From Rhabditoides inermis (taxonomy: Eukaryota; Nematoda; Chromadorea; Rhabditida; Rhabditidae), in the NCBI GenBank assembly GCA_963966185.1, contig CAWZYM010000416.1, positions 42,001 to 106,000 on the forward strand: DNA of 64,000 bases. The letters are read 5' to 3'. The position numbers and the translations under genes are program-made. Below the pieces are notes generated by a model that worked only from the letters and a program-made list of their open reading frames with translations, was not told where the DNA came from and did no database searches. Positions 1-12,415 of this stretch are shown here, piece after piece; position 1 is the stretch's first letter; each line of letters begins with the position of its first letter.

Positions 1-94
1 CTACACCCATATAAATATAATATAATTTTATATTATTATAATATATTACTATAATTATAATAAATTAAATATAATATAAATAACATAATTCCAG

Positions 95-1390
<1,296 letters not shown>

Positions 1391-2213
1391 GCGTCGCCTC
1401 CCTATAAGAACAACAACAAGTACTTACACGAGTATTAAAAAAAATGAATGCCTAAATTTACATTCAAACAATTGCTTTTTTTTCTCTTCTCTAGAAATTG
1501 TTTAATCATGCCCTCAAAATTACTCGCGCAAAAAGCCTCTTTGTGAAAACTTATTCCATAAATAGGAATAATTTGTATAAATACTCCATGTACAGTACAA
1601 TCCGTAAATAGTAGACATTTTGAAGAAATAACTAGGTCGCGATCGATAAAGATTTCGGACGATTTCTGAAACACTAATTTAAAAAAGTACATTTTAAAAG
1701 GATGGTTTTGCTTTTAAAAAAATGTAAAATATGTAGTAGTTCAATCTCACATCGCGCGTCCAGAGAGAGAGAGAGAGCTAAAAAGAGCCCGTTGAATAGT
1801 TCATCTTGATTCGATATTGTCAAATCAGGACATTCAAACTTGTTAAGTTTCTGAGATGTTCATGTGACTAGTTCCCAACAACACTGCACTGGACTATTAC
1901 ATATTAGTGGAATAGAAAAATCTTTGCTTTGAAAACTTTTTTCAAATATGTGATTGTTTATGTTACAGGTTCCTGTTTCTGTTTCGTTATTTATGAAAAG
2001 GTATTCACGAGAAAAAATGATTTCAACCGACTGTATCACTTCGTCTTTCAAATGGAGAGGGGCCGTGAAAAACGCGGTCATCAGCGTCAATTTTTTTAGT
2101 TCGTATTATTAATGTCATGTTTGTAAAATATAACACTACTTTGAATTACAATTTACTACTTGTTTACCCTGAAATAAAACTTTAATGGTCTCGCACAGAA
2201 CGAGAAAAATAAA

Positions 2214-3089
2214 TGCACTATCCACGCTCACTCGTGGAATCCATGCATGCGCGTCACGTGAGTACTGTATGATGGCGTGGGTAGTGAACGGAATATAGTG
2301 AACTTCATCGGAACCATATGAAACATGGTATATTCCTGATTCGGAAAACGAGACACAATCGATTATGATATCAGTGTTTTATCAAAAGTGCATTCTGACA
2401 TTTCGAGTGTCTTTTCAGAAGTTGACCTAGTGACACCAGCAGTCGCGCAGCAGACTGTAACCGCTCAAGGCAGAGTAGCCATATGCGATTGGATGGCAAT
2501 AGGAGGGACTGGATGCACTAAACGGGCTTCGTTTTATCGGGGGTCATATATGCAATTCAAATAAGAAATTATGTCTCCAAATGTAGCTCACAAACAAAAC
2601 AATAAAAATCGGAAGCAGTTATTCTTATCAAAATCGGAAAAGTGTGACCTGTCGAAACGGCAAAGTGACGTCAACTCATGATGTCGTGATGAGTGAAACA
2701 TGTTTCATTTTTCGCTCAAAACATGTTTCCAACGTTAGTAATGTTTGTTTTTGATGAAAATAGTAAAATAAGAAGATATAGTGTTCGGGCCCACACGGTC
2801 CCACACCGGGGGCACAGAGTGAGCCCGTCGGGCCCACACGGTCCCACACCGGGGACACTCAGTGGGACCGCCGGTCCCACAGGGTGTGAGCCCGAAAAAA
2901 ATCAAAATCAAAATTTCAAAATTCTGTAAACGCAGATCGATGCGGAATGCTTTTCTCATTATGTATACAAAATTTCATGAGAAAATATTTCGATATGATC
3001 TATTACGGGGCGCGGGCCCACTCGGGCCCACACCGGGGGCACTCGGGCCCACACTTTTGCTATTCCATGTGGCGAGTAGTGTATGTGAT
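2214..3089. other. No gene seen; GC-rich minisatellite-like patches
   Basis: I find no convincing exon. Two GC-rich patches, about 2788-2890 and 3008-3054, are built from related segments carrying GGGCCCACAC and CACACCGGGG, repeated two or three times. The rest is AT-rich unique sequence. Confidence 0.7.
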
Positions 3090-3207
3090 TACCCTACACA
3101 CCTACCCTACACACTTTATTTACCCTACAAACTTACTCTACACACTCACCCTACACACTTTAGTTGCCCTACAAACTTACCCTACACACTTTAGTTACCC
3201 TGCACAT
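3090..3207. repeat. TTACCC-type tandem repeat (13- and 18-bp units), block 1
   Basis: Alternating units ACCCTACAAACTT or ACCCTACACACTC (13 bp) and ACCCTACACACTTTAGTT (18 bp). The same units recur at 5255-5345, 12142-12415 and 15001-15110, always next to the 11-bp satellite. Confidence 0.9.
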
Positions 3208-3330
3208 TTACATCACGTATACATCACAACATCACATATACATCACATATACATCACGTATACATCACGTGATGTTTACGTGATGTATGTGATGTTAACG
3301 TGATGTATACGTAATGTATATGTGATGTAC
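3208..3330. repeat. 11-bp satellite (ATACATCACRT), with a head-to-head switch
   Basis: Units of ATACATCACGT and ATACATCACAT run forward, then switch to the reverse complement at CATCACGTGATG near 3263-3274. It is a short outlier of the large arrays further right. Confidence 0.9.
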
Positions 3331-3351
3331 CCTACACACTTTAGTTACATT

Positions 3352-4470
<1,119 letters not shown>

Positions 4471-4706
4471 CATCACATATACATTACGTATACATCACGT
4501 ATACATCACATATACATTACGTATACATCACGTAAACATCACATAAATCGCATATACATTACGTATACATCACGTAAACATCACATACATCACGTAAACA
4601 TCACGTGATGTATACGTGATGTATATGTGATGTATATGTGATGTTGTGATGTATACGTGATGTATATGTGATGTATATGTGATGTATATGTGATGTTTAT
4701 GTGATG
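4471..4706. repeat. 11-bp satellite block with orientation switch
   Basis: Mixed ATACATCAC(A/G)T and ATACATTACGT units. They reverse at CATCACGTGATG near 4599-4610. Confidence 0.9.
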
Positions 4707-5254
4707 TACTGTCCCGATCACAAGCTTTGACCATTCGGCAGTGACGTCCCGGCCCGGGCCGTGACATAGCGTGAAATTGATTATATCTCGTTATCAGATT
4801 AAACTAAAAATAAACCAAGATCACCATTAAATTCAGCGTGCATGATTTGCCCGGAAAGCATAATTCAATCTCATTTTCATCATTCAAATTGACATCCGGG
4901 TGCCCATGTGAGAAACACGGTTCAGCATGAAAAGAAGCCGCTGTGATGGAAGTCACATTGAGTATAGATAAACGAACTTTCGGATTTTTACATATCTATA
5001 TGTTGTTGATCTATATACAAAAAATTACAGTGAATATTATTTCACTCGTCGAGAAATTTCGATGCAAAGTGGCCGTTTCAAATTGACATCATTTGATCTA
5101 GACGCTTTTGAAATGCTCAATGACGTCCGATCGAAATGAGAGTTGCACCTCTGAACTTCCAATCTTTCACTCCATATTATGATAATGTTGTTTCAAAATT
5201 TCGTTTTCGTGATTTCCACTATGTGGAAATCACGCACTTTATTCATCACGCACG
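4707..5254. mobile_element. tRNA-like repeat unit, copy 1 (SINE-like, partner 14452-14999)
   Basis: About 545 bp, nearly identical to 14452-14999. On the minus strand the low-coordinate end reads CGGCCGAATGG or TGCCGAATGGTCAAAGC, close to a pol III A box and to the D arm of tRNA-Ser. The high-coordinate end has a hairpin, stem CGTGATTTCCA and loop CTATG, at 5208-5234. No coding frame. Both copies sit between 11-bp satellite and TTACCC-type repeats, and the similarity runs on into the flanking satellite, so they were duplicated together. Confidence 0.6.
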
Positions 5255-5345
5255 CACACTACACACTTTATTTACCCTACAAACTTACTCTACACACTCA
5301 CCCTACACACTTTAGTTACCCTACAAACTTACCCTACACATTTAC
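5255..5345. repeat. TTACCC-type tandem repeat, block 2
   Basis: The same 13- and 18-bp units as at 3090-3207, directly after the tRNA-like repeat. Confidence 0.88.
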
Positions 5346-7428
5346 ATCACGTATACATCACAACTTCACATATACATCACATATACATCACGTATACATC
5401 ACGTGATGTTTACGTGATGTATGTGATGTTTACGTGATGTATACGTAATGTATATGTGATGTACCCTACACACTTTAGTTACATATACATCACATATACA
5501 TCACGTATACATCACATATACATCACATATACATCACATATATATCACGTATACATCACATATACATTACGTATACATCACGTATACATCACATATACAT
5601 TACGTATACATCACGTAAACATCACATACATCACGTAAACATCACGTGATGTATACGTGATGTATATGTGATGTATATGTGATGTTGTGATGTATACGTG
5701 ATGTGTATGTGATGTATAAGTGATGTATATTTGATGTGTATGTGATGTATACGTGATGTATACGTGATGTATATGTGATGTAAACGTGATGTATACGTGA
5801 TGTATACGTGATGTATACGTGATGTATACGTGATGTATACGTGATGTATACGTGATGTATACGTGATGTATATGTGATGTATATGTGATGTATATGTGAT
5901 GTATATGTGATGTATATGTGATGTATACGTGATGTATGTATACGTGATGTATACGTTATGTATACGTGATGTATACGTGATGTATACGTGATGTATATGT
6001 GATGTATATGTGATGTATATGTGATGTATATGTGATGTATATATGATGTATATGTGATGTATATGTGATGTATATGTGATGTATATGTGATGTATATGTG
6101 ATGTATATGTGATGTATATGTGATGTATATGTGATGTGTATGTGATGTATACGTGATGTATATGTGATGTATACGTGATGTGTACGTGATGTATACGTGA
6201 TGTATACGTGATGTATACGTTATGTATACGTGATGTATACGTGATGTATATGTGATGTATACGTGATGTATATGTGATGTATATGTGATGTATATGTGAT
6301 GTATATGTGATGTATATGTGATGTATACGTGGGTAACCAAAGTGTGTAGGGTGAGTGTGTCACGTATACATCACGTATACATCATGTATACATCACATTT
6401 ACATCACATATACATCACGTATACATCACGTATACATCACATATGCATCACGTATACATCACATATACATCACATATACATCACATATACATCACATATA
6501 CATCACGTATACATCACGTATACATCACGTATACATCACGTATACATCACGTATACATCACATATACATCACATACACATCACATATACATCACATATAC
6601 ATCACGTATACATCACATACACATCACATATACATCACATATACATCACGTATACATCACAACATCACATATACATCACATATACATCACGTATACATCA
6701 CGTATACATCACTTATACATCACATATACATCACGTATACATCACGTATACATCACTTATACATCACATATACATCACGTATACATCACGTATACATCAC
6801 ATATACATCACGTATACATCACGTATACATCACGTATACATCACGTATACATCACGTATACATCACGTATACATCACGTATACATCACATACACATCACA
6901 TATACATCACATATACATCACGTATACATCACAACATCACATATACATCACATATACATCACGTATACATCACGTATACATCACTTATACATCACATATA
7001 CATCACGTATACATCACATATACATCACGTATACATCACATATACATCACGTATACATCACATATACATCACATATACATCACGTATAGATCACGTATAC
7101 ATCACATATACATCACGTATACATCACATATACATCACATATACATTACGTATAGATCACGTATACACCACGTATACATCACATATACATCACATCTACA
7201 TCACATATACATCGCGTATACATCACATATACATCACGTAAACATCACGTATACATCAACGTATACATCACGTATACATCAACGCATTGTTGTAACATTG
7301 AGTAACATTGTTGTAACATTCTGTAACGCATCACATATACATCACATACACATCACATATACATCACATACACATCACGTATACATCACATACACATCAC
7401 ATATACATAACATATACATCACATATAA
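5346..7428. repeat. 11-bp satellite, large inverted array
   Basis: About 2 kb of ATACATCAC(A/G)T units. From about 5645 to 6330 the array is in reverse orientation (TGATGTATACG). A short unique bridge with GTGTGTAGGGTGAG follows at 6332-6360, and then the array runs forward to 7428. The two arms make an imperfect inverted repeat of about 700 bp. The unit length of 11 bp gives an 11-residue periodic peptide in every frame, which explains the long ITYTS-type open frames. Confidence 0.95.
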
Positions 7429-7429
7429 T

Positions 7430-7648
7430 AGGCGTAGGGATGGGTTCCTTCGGTACTACTGTAGGACTATGAATAACCGCTCCTCGTTCCAGTGGTACTT
7501 TGTCCGCGATCTCGCGGTGCATGCGGTTCCCCGGAGGCGTGGACGGACTTCGGCGACCCGGGAGAAGCACAAGTCAACCGATTCGCAGAGACAGGTGGGT
7601 GGGGAAAGCGCGTCTAACAACGTGTCTGTTGCCGCCACTTCTCAGTAA
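7430..7648 (+). pseudogene. C-terminal end of LINE ORF1
   Basis: An open frame of about 72 codons, rich in Arg, Ser and Gln, ends VSVAATSQ and overlaps the ORF2 start by one base (TAATG). It is continuous with satellite-encoded peptide upstream, so the genuine part starts at about 7430. The rest of ORF1 is missing. The overlap suggests that ORF2 is translated by termination-reinitiation, an arrangement known for some LINEs; this is inference. Confidence 0.6.
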
Positions 7649-10452
7649 TGGTTACTTCCGCAAACAACTATTTTAGCCTCTTTACCAGTAATATTCGTAG
7701 TTTTAAAAACTCCCTGCAGCTTATAACTGCTTCTTTTCATTCTCTGTCTGTGATTGGTGTTTTGACGGAGATTTGGACACGGGATGAGAAATCGATTCCA
7801 ATTTTCCCTCGGCGCGTCACTCACGCTGCCTGTCGATCAGATCGAAGAGGCGGAGGTGTCATGATTAGTGTTCCTTCGAATTTGGGATCTACTTTACTCG
7901 CACAAATTAGCCTGGATGATCTTGATGCGGTAGCTTCTAAAATATCCTTCCCTAATGGCTCTAGAGTTATAGTTATTGGAGTATATCGGCACCCGCGAAG
8001 CTCACCAAATTTCACTCACCATCTGGAAACGTTTATTGCCCGTTTCAATATAGATTGTCCGGTTATAATTACAGGTGATTTTAATTTCCCAGAAATCAAT
8101 TGGCGTGATAATACATCTAGCGAACCAAAATCATTTGACTTTGTTGGATTATGCAACACATTGGGCCTTTCTCAGCATGTCAACTTCCCCACTCGCGGAT
8201 ATAACATATTAGATTTGATACTTTGTAATGACCGTTCCTTGATTTTCAACGTAAAACCTGGAATTCAAATTTCAGATCATGTATCAGTAGAGTGTTCCTT
8301 AAATATACCACTATCACCATCTTGTGACAATGTTGAGAAAACCTACTTTGACAACAGAAATGGAGACTATGCCGCGATGTGCCATGATCTCGCTGCTATT
8401 GATTGGGTCTCACAGTTTGGACAATGTACTGATATAGATCAAAAGTACAATGTTCTTACTTGTTACATACACGACTCTATCAACATAAGAGTACCAATTC
8501 TTACAATCAAGAGCGCGAAAAAGTTTCCCTCATGGCTGTTATCTAAGAAACTGAAAATTAGAAAATTGTTTGATAAACAGAAACACACCAAGGATCCAGA
8601 TGATATATATACCTATAAGAATGCGACAAAACTTTATAAGCAAGACGTGAAAAGCTATCTCATTGAACGCGAACGCAGTATTTTGAAAAAAGGCTCCCCA
8701 GCTGAATATTGGAACTATATCAAGAAACGCACTGTTGGCAAAGCAGACATTCTGTTCCTTTCTGATGGGAAAAACCTTGTCTCTGATGATTTCGAAAGAG
8801 CACAGATGTTTAACAAACATTTTTCTGATGTATTTATAAGAGATGACCATAAACCATTCTCAGCGCAAAGTAAGACATCTGTTAGCCTGATGAATATAAA
8901 TCTGGATCCGGATCGTGTTTATACATATTTGAAGCACTTCAAACGAAAACTCTCATATGGACCGGACAACATACCTAGTATTGTGCTGCAATCATTAGCT
9001 GTTGTACTCGCTGAACCTTTGTCCATGATTTTCAAGGAATCTTTAACCACAGGCAACATGCCGAACCTTTGGAAACAATCTATAGTAGTGCCGGTCCATA
9101 AGAAAGATGATCCTTCTATTGTAAATAACTACCGCCCTATTTCGCTCACTTGTACAAGTTGTAGAGTGCTTGAGCGGATGTTAGTCTATGAGATGCGTAC
9201 ACATCTTTGGTCTAATCATCTTGTCGCACCTCAGCAGTTTGGGTTCCTAGATGGACGCTCTACCATTTCACAGATGGTGGAGTATGTCTCATTTATTAGT
9301 AGCGAATTGGGTGCAAAACGGATAGTCGATAGTATATATCTTGATGTTGCGAAGGCTTTTGACACTGTTTCGCACAGACGATTAATACAAATCTGTGATG
9401 CGTATGGATTCCGCGGCAATCTCCTTAGATGGCTACAAAACTACTTGACTGGAAGGACCCAATGTGTGCGTATATCCAACAAATTATCTGATTGGTTAGA
9501 TGTTTTATCTGGAGTACCTCAAGGAAGTGTTGTAGGTCCTCTCATGTTCTTGTTGTATGTCAACGATATCGGAGTCGTTATCGAACATAGTAAATTTCAC
9601 ATTTATGCAGACGATCTAAAACTCTACCTGTCATCGAGTACTCCCTGTTTCGAGTCAAAATTGATATCCGATCTTCGTCGGATAGCTAAATTTTTCATTG
9701 ACAGACAAATGAAACTGTCAGTTTCTAAATGTGAGTGTATGCATTTTGGCAAGAATAATCCTATGTATTCATACACATGTGAGGGTCAACCTTTACGTTC
9801 GGTGCGTAATATACGCGATCTAGGTATTCAACTCAATTTTGACCTCAGTCCCGATAGTCATATTTCAAAACAAGTACGAAAAGCATCTGCCCTTGCTATA
9901 CTTGTTCCGCGGACTTTCTCCTATTCGAAAGATTTATATAGAAATTTATTCATATACAAAATCAGACCGATTCTCGAATACGGCAGTGAAGTGTTATGTC
10001 TAATGAACAAAACTTTCACGAATGCATTGGAAAAGACACAACGAAAGTTCACAAAGGCAATATTTCCGAAAATGAGCTACGCGAACCGTCTCGAGTCTCT
10101 CCAACTGGAAACACTAAATATGCGTAGAATGAAAAGCAACCTTACCCTAGTACATAGCTATATGTATGGATATATCAAGTCAGAAAACCCTTTTGACGTC
10201 ATTGATTCCAAGTCAAGATCATCTAGGAACCGTTCCAATGGGTATAAACTTCACAGTAACGCCAAAAACACAATTCAACAGTCTTTTATAATTCATTCGG
10301 TTGTTAACACTTGGAACTTGCTTCCTCAAACCGTTGTAAATATTCCCGATAAACACCAATTCAGAAAGAGCTTAAATAATCATATAAATTTCCATAGTAA
10401 AAACGGCACTATTTTCAGTTCACTTAAAATACAAGACCCCACTAATCTCTAA
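7648..10452 (+). CDS. LINE ORF2: AP endonuclease and reverse transcriptase (CR1-like)
   Basis: This is a 934-residue protein of usual length for CR1 ORF2. The N-terminal AP-type endonuclease shows an Asn-containing start (SNIRS), a Glu in LTEIW, GDFNFPEINW at residue 143 and the catalytic SDH at 209-211. The reverse transcriptase follows, with motif A DVAKAFD near 570, motif B SGVPQGSVVGP and motif C YADD at 653-656, then a CR1-type C-terminal region (LEYGSEVL, NLTLVHSYMYGYI). No frameshift or stop. It would nick target DNA and copy its RNA by target-primed reverse transcription in the nucleus. The start ATG overlaps the ORF1 stop. The intact frame means that this copy is young or selected. 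The closest clade is an estimate by motif only. Confidence 0.93.
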   Translation: MVTSANNYFSLFTSNIRSFKNSLQLITASFHSLSVIGVLTEIWTRDEKSIPIFPRRVTHAACRSDRRGGGVMISVPSNLGSTLLAQISLDDLDAVASKISFPNGSRVIVIGVYRHPRSSPNFTHHLETFIARFNIDCPVIITGDFNFPEINWRDNTSSEPKSFDFVGLCNTLGLSQHVNFPTRGYNILDLILCNDRSLIFNVKPGIQISDHVSVECSLNIPLSPSCDNVEKTYFDNRNGDYAAMCHDLAAIDWVSQFGQCTDIDQKYNVLTCYIHDSINIRVPILTIKSAKKFPSWLLSKKLKIRKLFDKQKHTKDPDDIYTYKNATKLYKQDVKSYLIERERSILKKGSPAEYWNYIKKRTVGKADILFLSDGKNLVSDDFERAQMFNKHFSDVFIRDDHKPFSAQSKTSVSLMNINLDPDRVYTYLKHFKRKLSYGPDNIPSIVLQSLAVVLAEPLSMIFKESLTTGNMPNLWKQSIVVPVHKKDDPSIVNNYRPISLTCTSCRVLERMLVYEMRTHLWSNHLVAPQQFGFLDGRSTISQMVEYVSFISSELGAKRIVDSIYLDVAKAFDTVSHRRLIQICDAYGFRGNLLRWLQNYLTGRTQCVRISNKLSDWLDVLSGVPQGSVVGPLMFLLYVNDIGVVIEHSKFHIYADDLKLYLSSSTPCFESKLISDLRRIAKFFIDRQMKLSVSKCECMHFGKNNPMYSYTCEGQPLRSVRNIRDLGIQLNFDLSPDSHISKQVRKASALAILVPRTFSYSKDLYRNLFIYKIRPILEYGSEVLCLMNKTFTNALEKTQRKFTKAIFPKMSYANRLESLQLETLNMRRMKSNLTLVHSYMYGYIKSENPFDVIDSKSRSSRNRSNGYKLHSNAKNTIQQSFIIHSVVNTWNLLPQTVVNIPDKHQFRKSLNNHINFHSKNGTIFSSLKIQDPTNL

Positions 10453-10740
10453 AATATGAAGCTGGGGCAACTCTTATTCAGAAGTGGTGACAAACGGCAC
10501 ATATAGATCGTTTTTCTCACTCACTTTTATCTCGTTTCGGGTGATGAGATTGCACTTTCCCTACATAGATCATGTTAACTCTGATTTCTGGGGAGAGTGC
10601 GGATGTACCGGGTCGCAGGGATACGGACCGACGACGGGGGCTGCTGTCTCCCGAGCATCTTATTGTATCTCCTTCTCTTATCCCGTGTTATCACCAAAAT
10701 TCATATGAATAAACTATATATATATACATCACATATACAT
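10453..10740 (+). other. 3' UTR of the LINE and satellite-like tail
   Basis: Non-coding. It contains AATAAA near 10707 followed by (TA)n and two units of the 11-bp satellite before the hairpin of the next repeat. Confidence 0.6.
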
Positions 10741-10741
10741 T

Positions 10742-11488
10742 AGAGAGGGCGCGCAGCGCCCTCTCTTTTGGCTTAGGATAGGGCTCGCGCTAGAATTTTC
10801 AAGAAGCGATATCCAAAGGTCACGTTAGCAACACTGTGCACTCATCCAATTCATGTTAGTTAGATTCACACAGTTCCGTAGATCAGATCACTGGTTGACG
10901 GCATCTTTGTATCTTTTCTCCGAAAGAAGCTATGAGCGATCGCGCGCACCCATGAGGCGAGAGGCCAGCGTGTGGGTGTGTGGGTGTGTGTGTGTGGACC
11001 GTTTCCAGTCAACGCTGGCTGCTAGCTCTCTCCCGGTGGGCGGGACGCGAGAGAGAGAGCGCGAGAGAGCACGCTGATAGCAGAGGGCGCAGACGAGGCA
11101 GACATGCACTTATGCCACCGCGAATGCATAGAATTGTGTCGTGCGTTTCTATACAAAACTATGAAAATCCATATACGCAACATGAACTGCAGTCTGTAGT
11201 AGTAAATTACTTGCTACCACCGTTTCTCTTCCATCATAGTTCTGTGCGTACAATGAAAGAAGAACTTGGCAATAAGTAAGAGAAGAAATTTCTATGAAAT
11301 TCAACAAAAGCACATGTATTATCTGTTAAAAGTACTTGCGTAAAGAGAGTCAGTTTGTCTTAACCCAATTCAACAAAAGCTCATGCATAAAACGTTTACA
11401 AATACTAACACAAACCTGCACATCCCGGACCGTTGACACTACATAACATATGAAATATGAGAATACAAATAATGTCAATGTTAGAGTT

Positions 11489-11527
<39 letters not shown>

Positions 11528-11681
11528 GAGAGGGAGAGAGAGAGAGAGGGAGAGAGGGAGAGAGAGAGAGAGAGAGGAGCAGGTTTGTGTTAGTATTTGT
11601 AAACGTTTTATGCATGAGCTTTTGTTGAATTGGGTTAAGACAAACTGACTCTCTTTACGCAAGTACTTTTTAACAGATAAT
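10742..11681. mobile_element. Non-coding foldback-type repeat, copy 2
   Basis: The same order as the copy at 3352-4470: terminal hairpin at 10743-10765, unique stretch, GT- and GA-rich tracts, then inverted-repeat arms of about 100 bp, near 11319-11419 and 11579-11681, around a GA array. The arms differ by a one-base indel. No coding potential seen. Confidence 0.65.
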
Positions 11682-12141
11682 CACATATACATCACATATA
11701 CATCACGTATACATCACATATACATCACGTATACATCACATATACATATACATCACGTATACATCACGTGATGTTTACGTGATGTATGTGATGTTTACGT
11801 GATGTATACGTAATGTATATGTGATGTACTCTACACACTTTAGTTACATATACATCACATATACATCACGTATACATCACATATACATCACATATACATC
11901 ACATATACATCGTATACATCACGTATACATCACAACATCACATATACATCACGTACACATCACGTGATGTTTACGTGATGTATGTGATGTTTACGTGATG
12001 TATACGTAATGTATATGTGATGTATACGTGATGTATACGTAATGTATATGTGATGTATACGTGATGTATATGTGATGTATATGTGATGTATATGTGATGT
12101 ATATGTGATGTATACGTGATGTATATGTGATGTATATGTAA
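11682..12141. repeat. 11-bp satellite block with several orientation switches
   Basis: Forward and reverse segments of ATACATCAC(A/G)T with CATCACGTGATG junctions near 11763 and 11963. Confidence 0.92.
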
Positions 12142-12415
12142 CTACACACTTTATTTACCCTACAAACTTACCATACACACTCACCCTACACACTTTAGTT
12201 ACCCTAGAAACTTACCATACACACTCACCCTACACACTTTAGTTACCCTAGAAACTTACCCTACACACTTTAGTTACCCTACACACTTTAGTTACCCTAC
12301 AAACTTACCCTACACACTCACCCTACACACTTTAGTTACCCTACAAACTTACCCTACACACTTTAGTTACCCTACACACTTACCCTATACACTTTATTTA
12401 CCCTACAAACTTCAC
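12142..12415. repeat. TTACCC-type tandem repeat, block 3 (longest)
   Basis: About 270 bp of 13- and 18-bp units, including CCCTACACACTTTAGTTA. Confidence 0.9.

Larger units (their letters stand above)
7429..10715 (+). mobile_element. CR1/Jockey-like non-LTR retrotransposon, 5'-truncated in ORF1, ORF2 intact
   Basis: The element begins abruptly at the satellite border, keeps the end of ORF1, a complete ORF2 and about 260 bp of 3' UTR, and ends near AATAAACTATATATA followed at once by two satellite-like units (TACATCACATA). There is no poly(A) tail, as expected for the CR1 group. Flanking target-site duplications cannot be recognised because both flanks are satellite. Confidence 0.85.

Noticed and set aside
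3090..3207. Telomere or internal telomeric repeat because of TTACCC
   Set aside because: Units are 13 and 18 bp with ACACACTT between. The nematode telomere unit TTAGGC is not present in tandem.
5642..7241. Long frames encoding ITYTSHIHH-type periodic peptides (also 15363-19720)
   Set aside because: An 11-bp satellite without stops in these frames gives an 11-residue period. No start context, no unique sequence.
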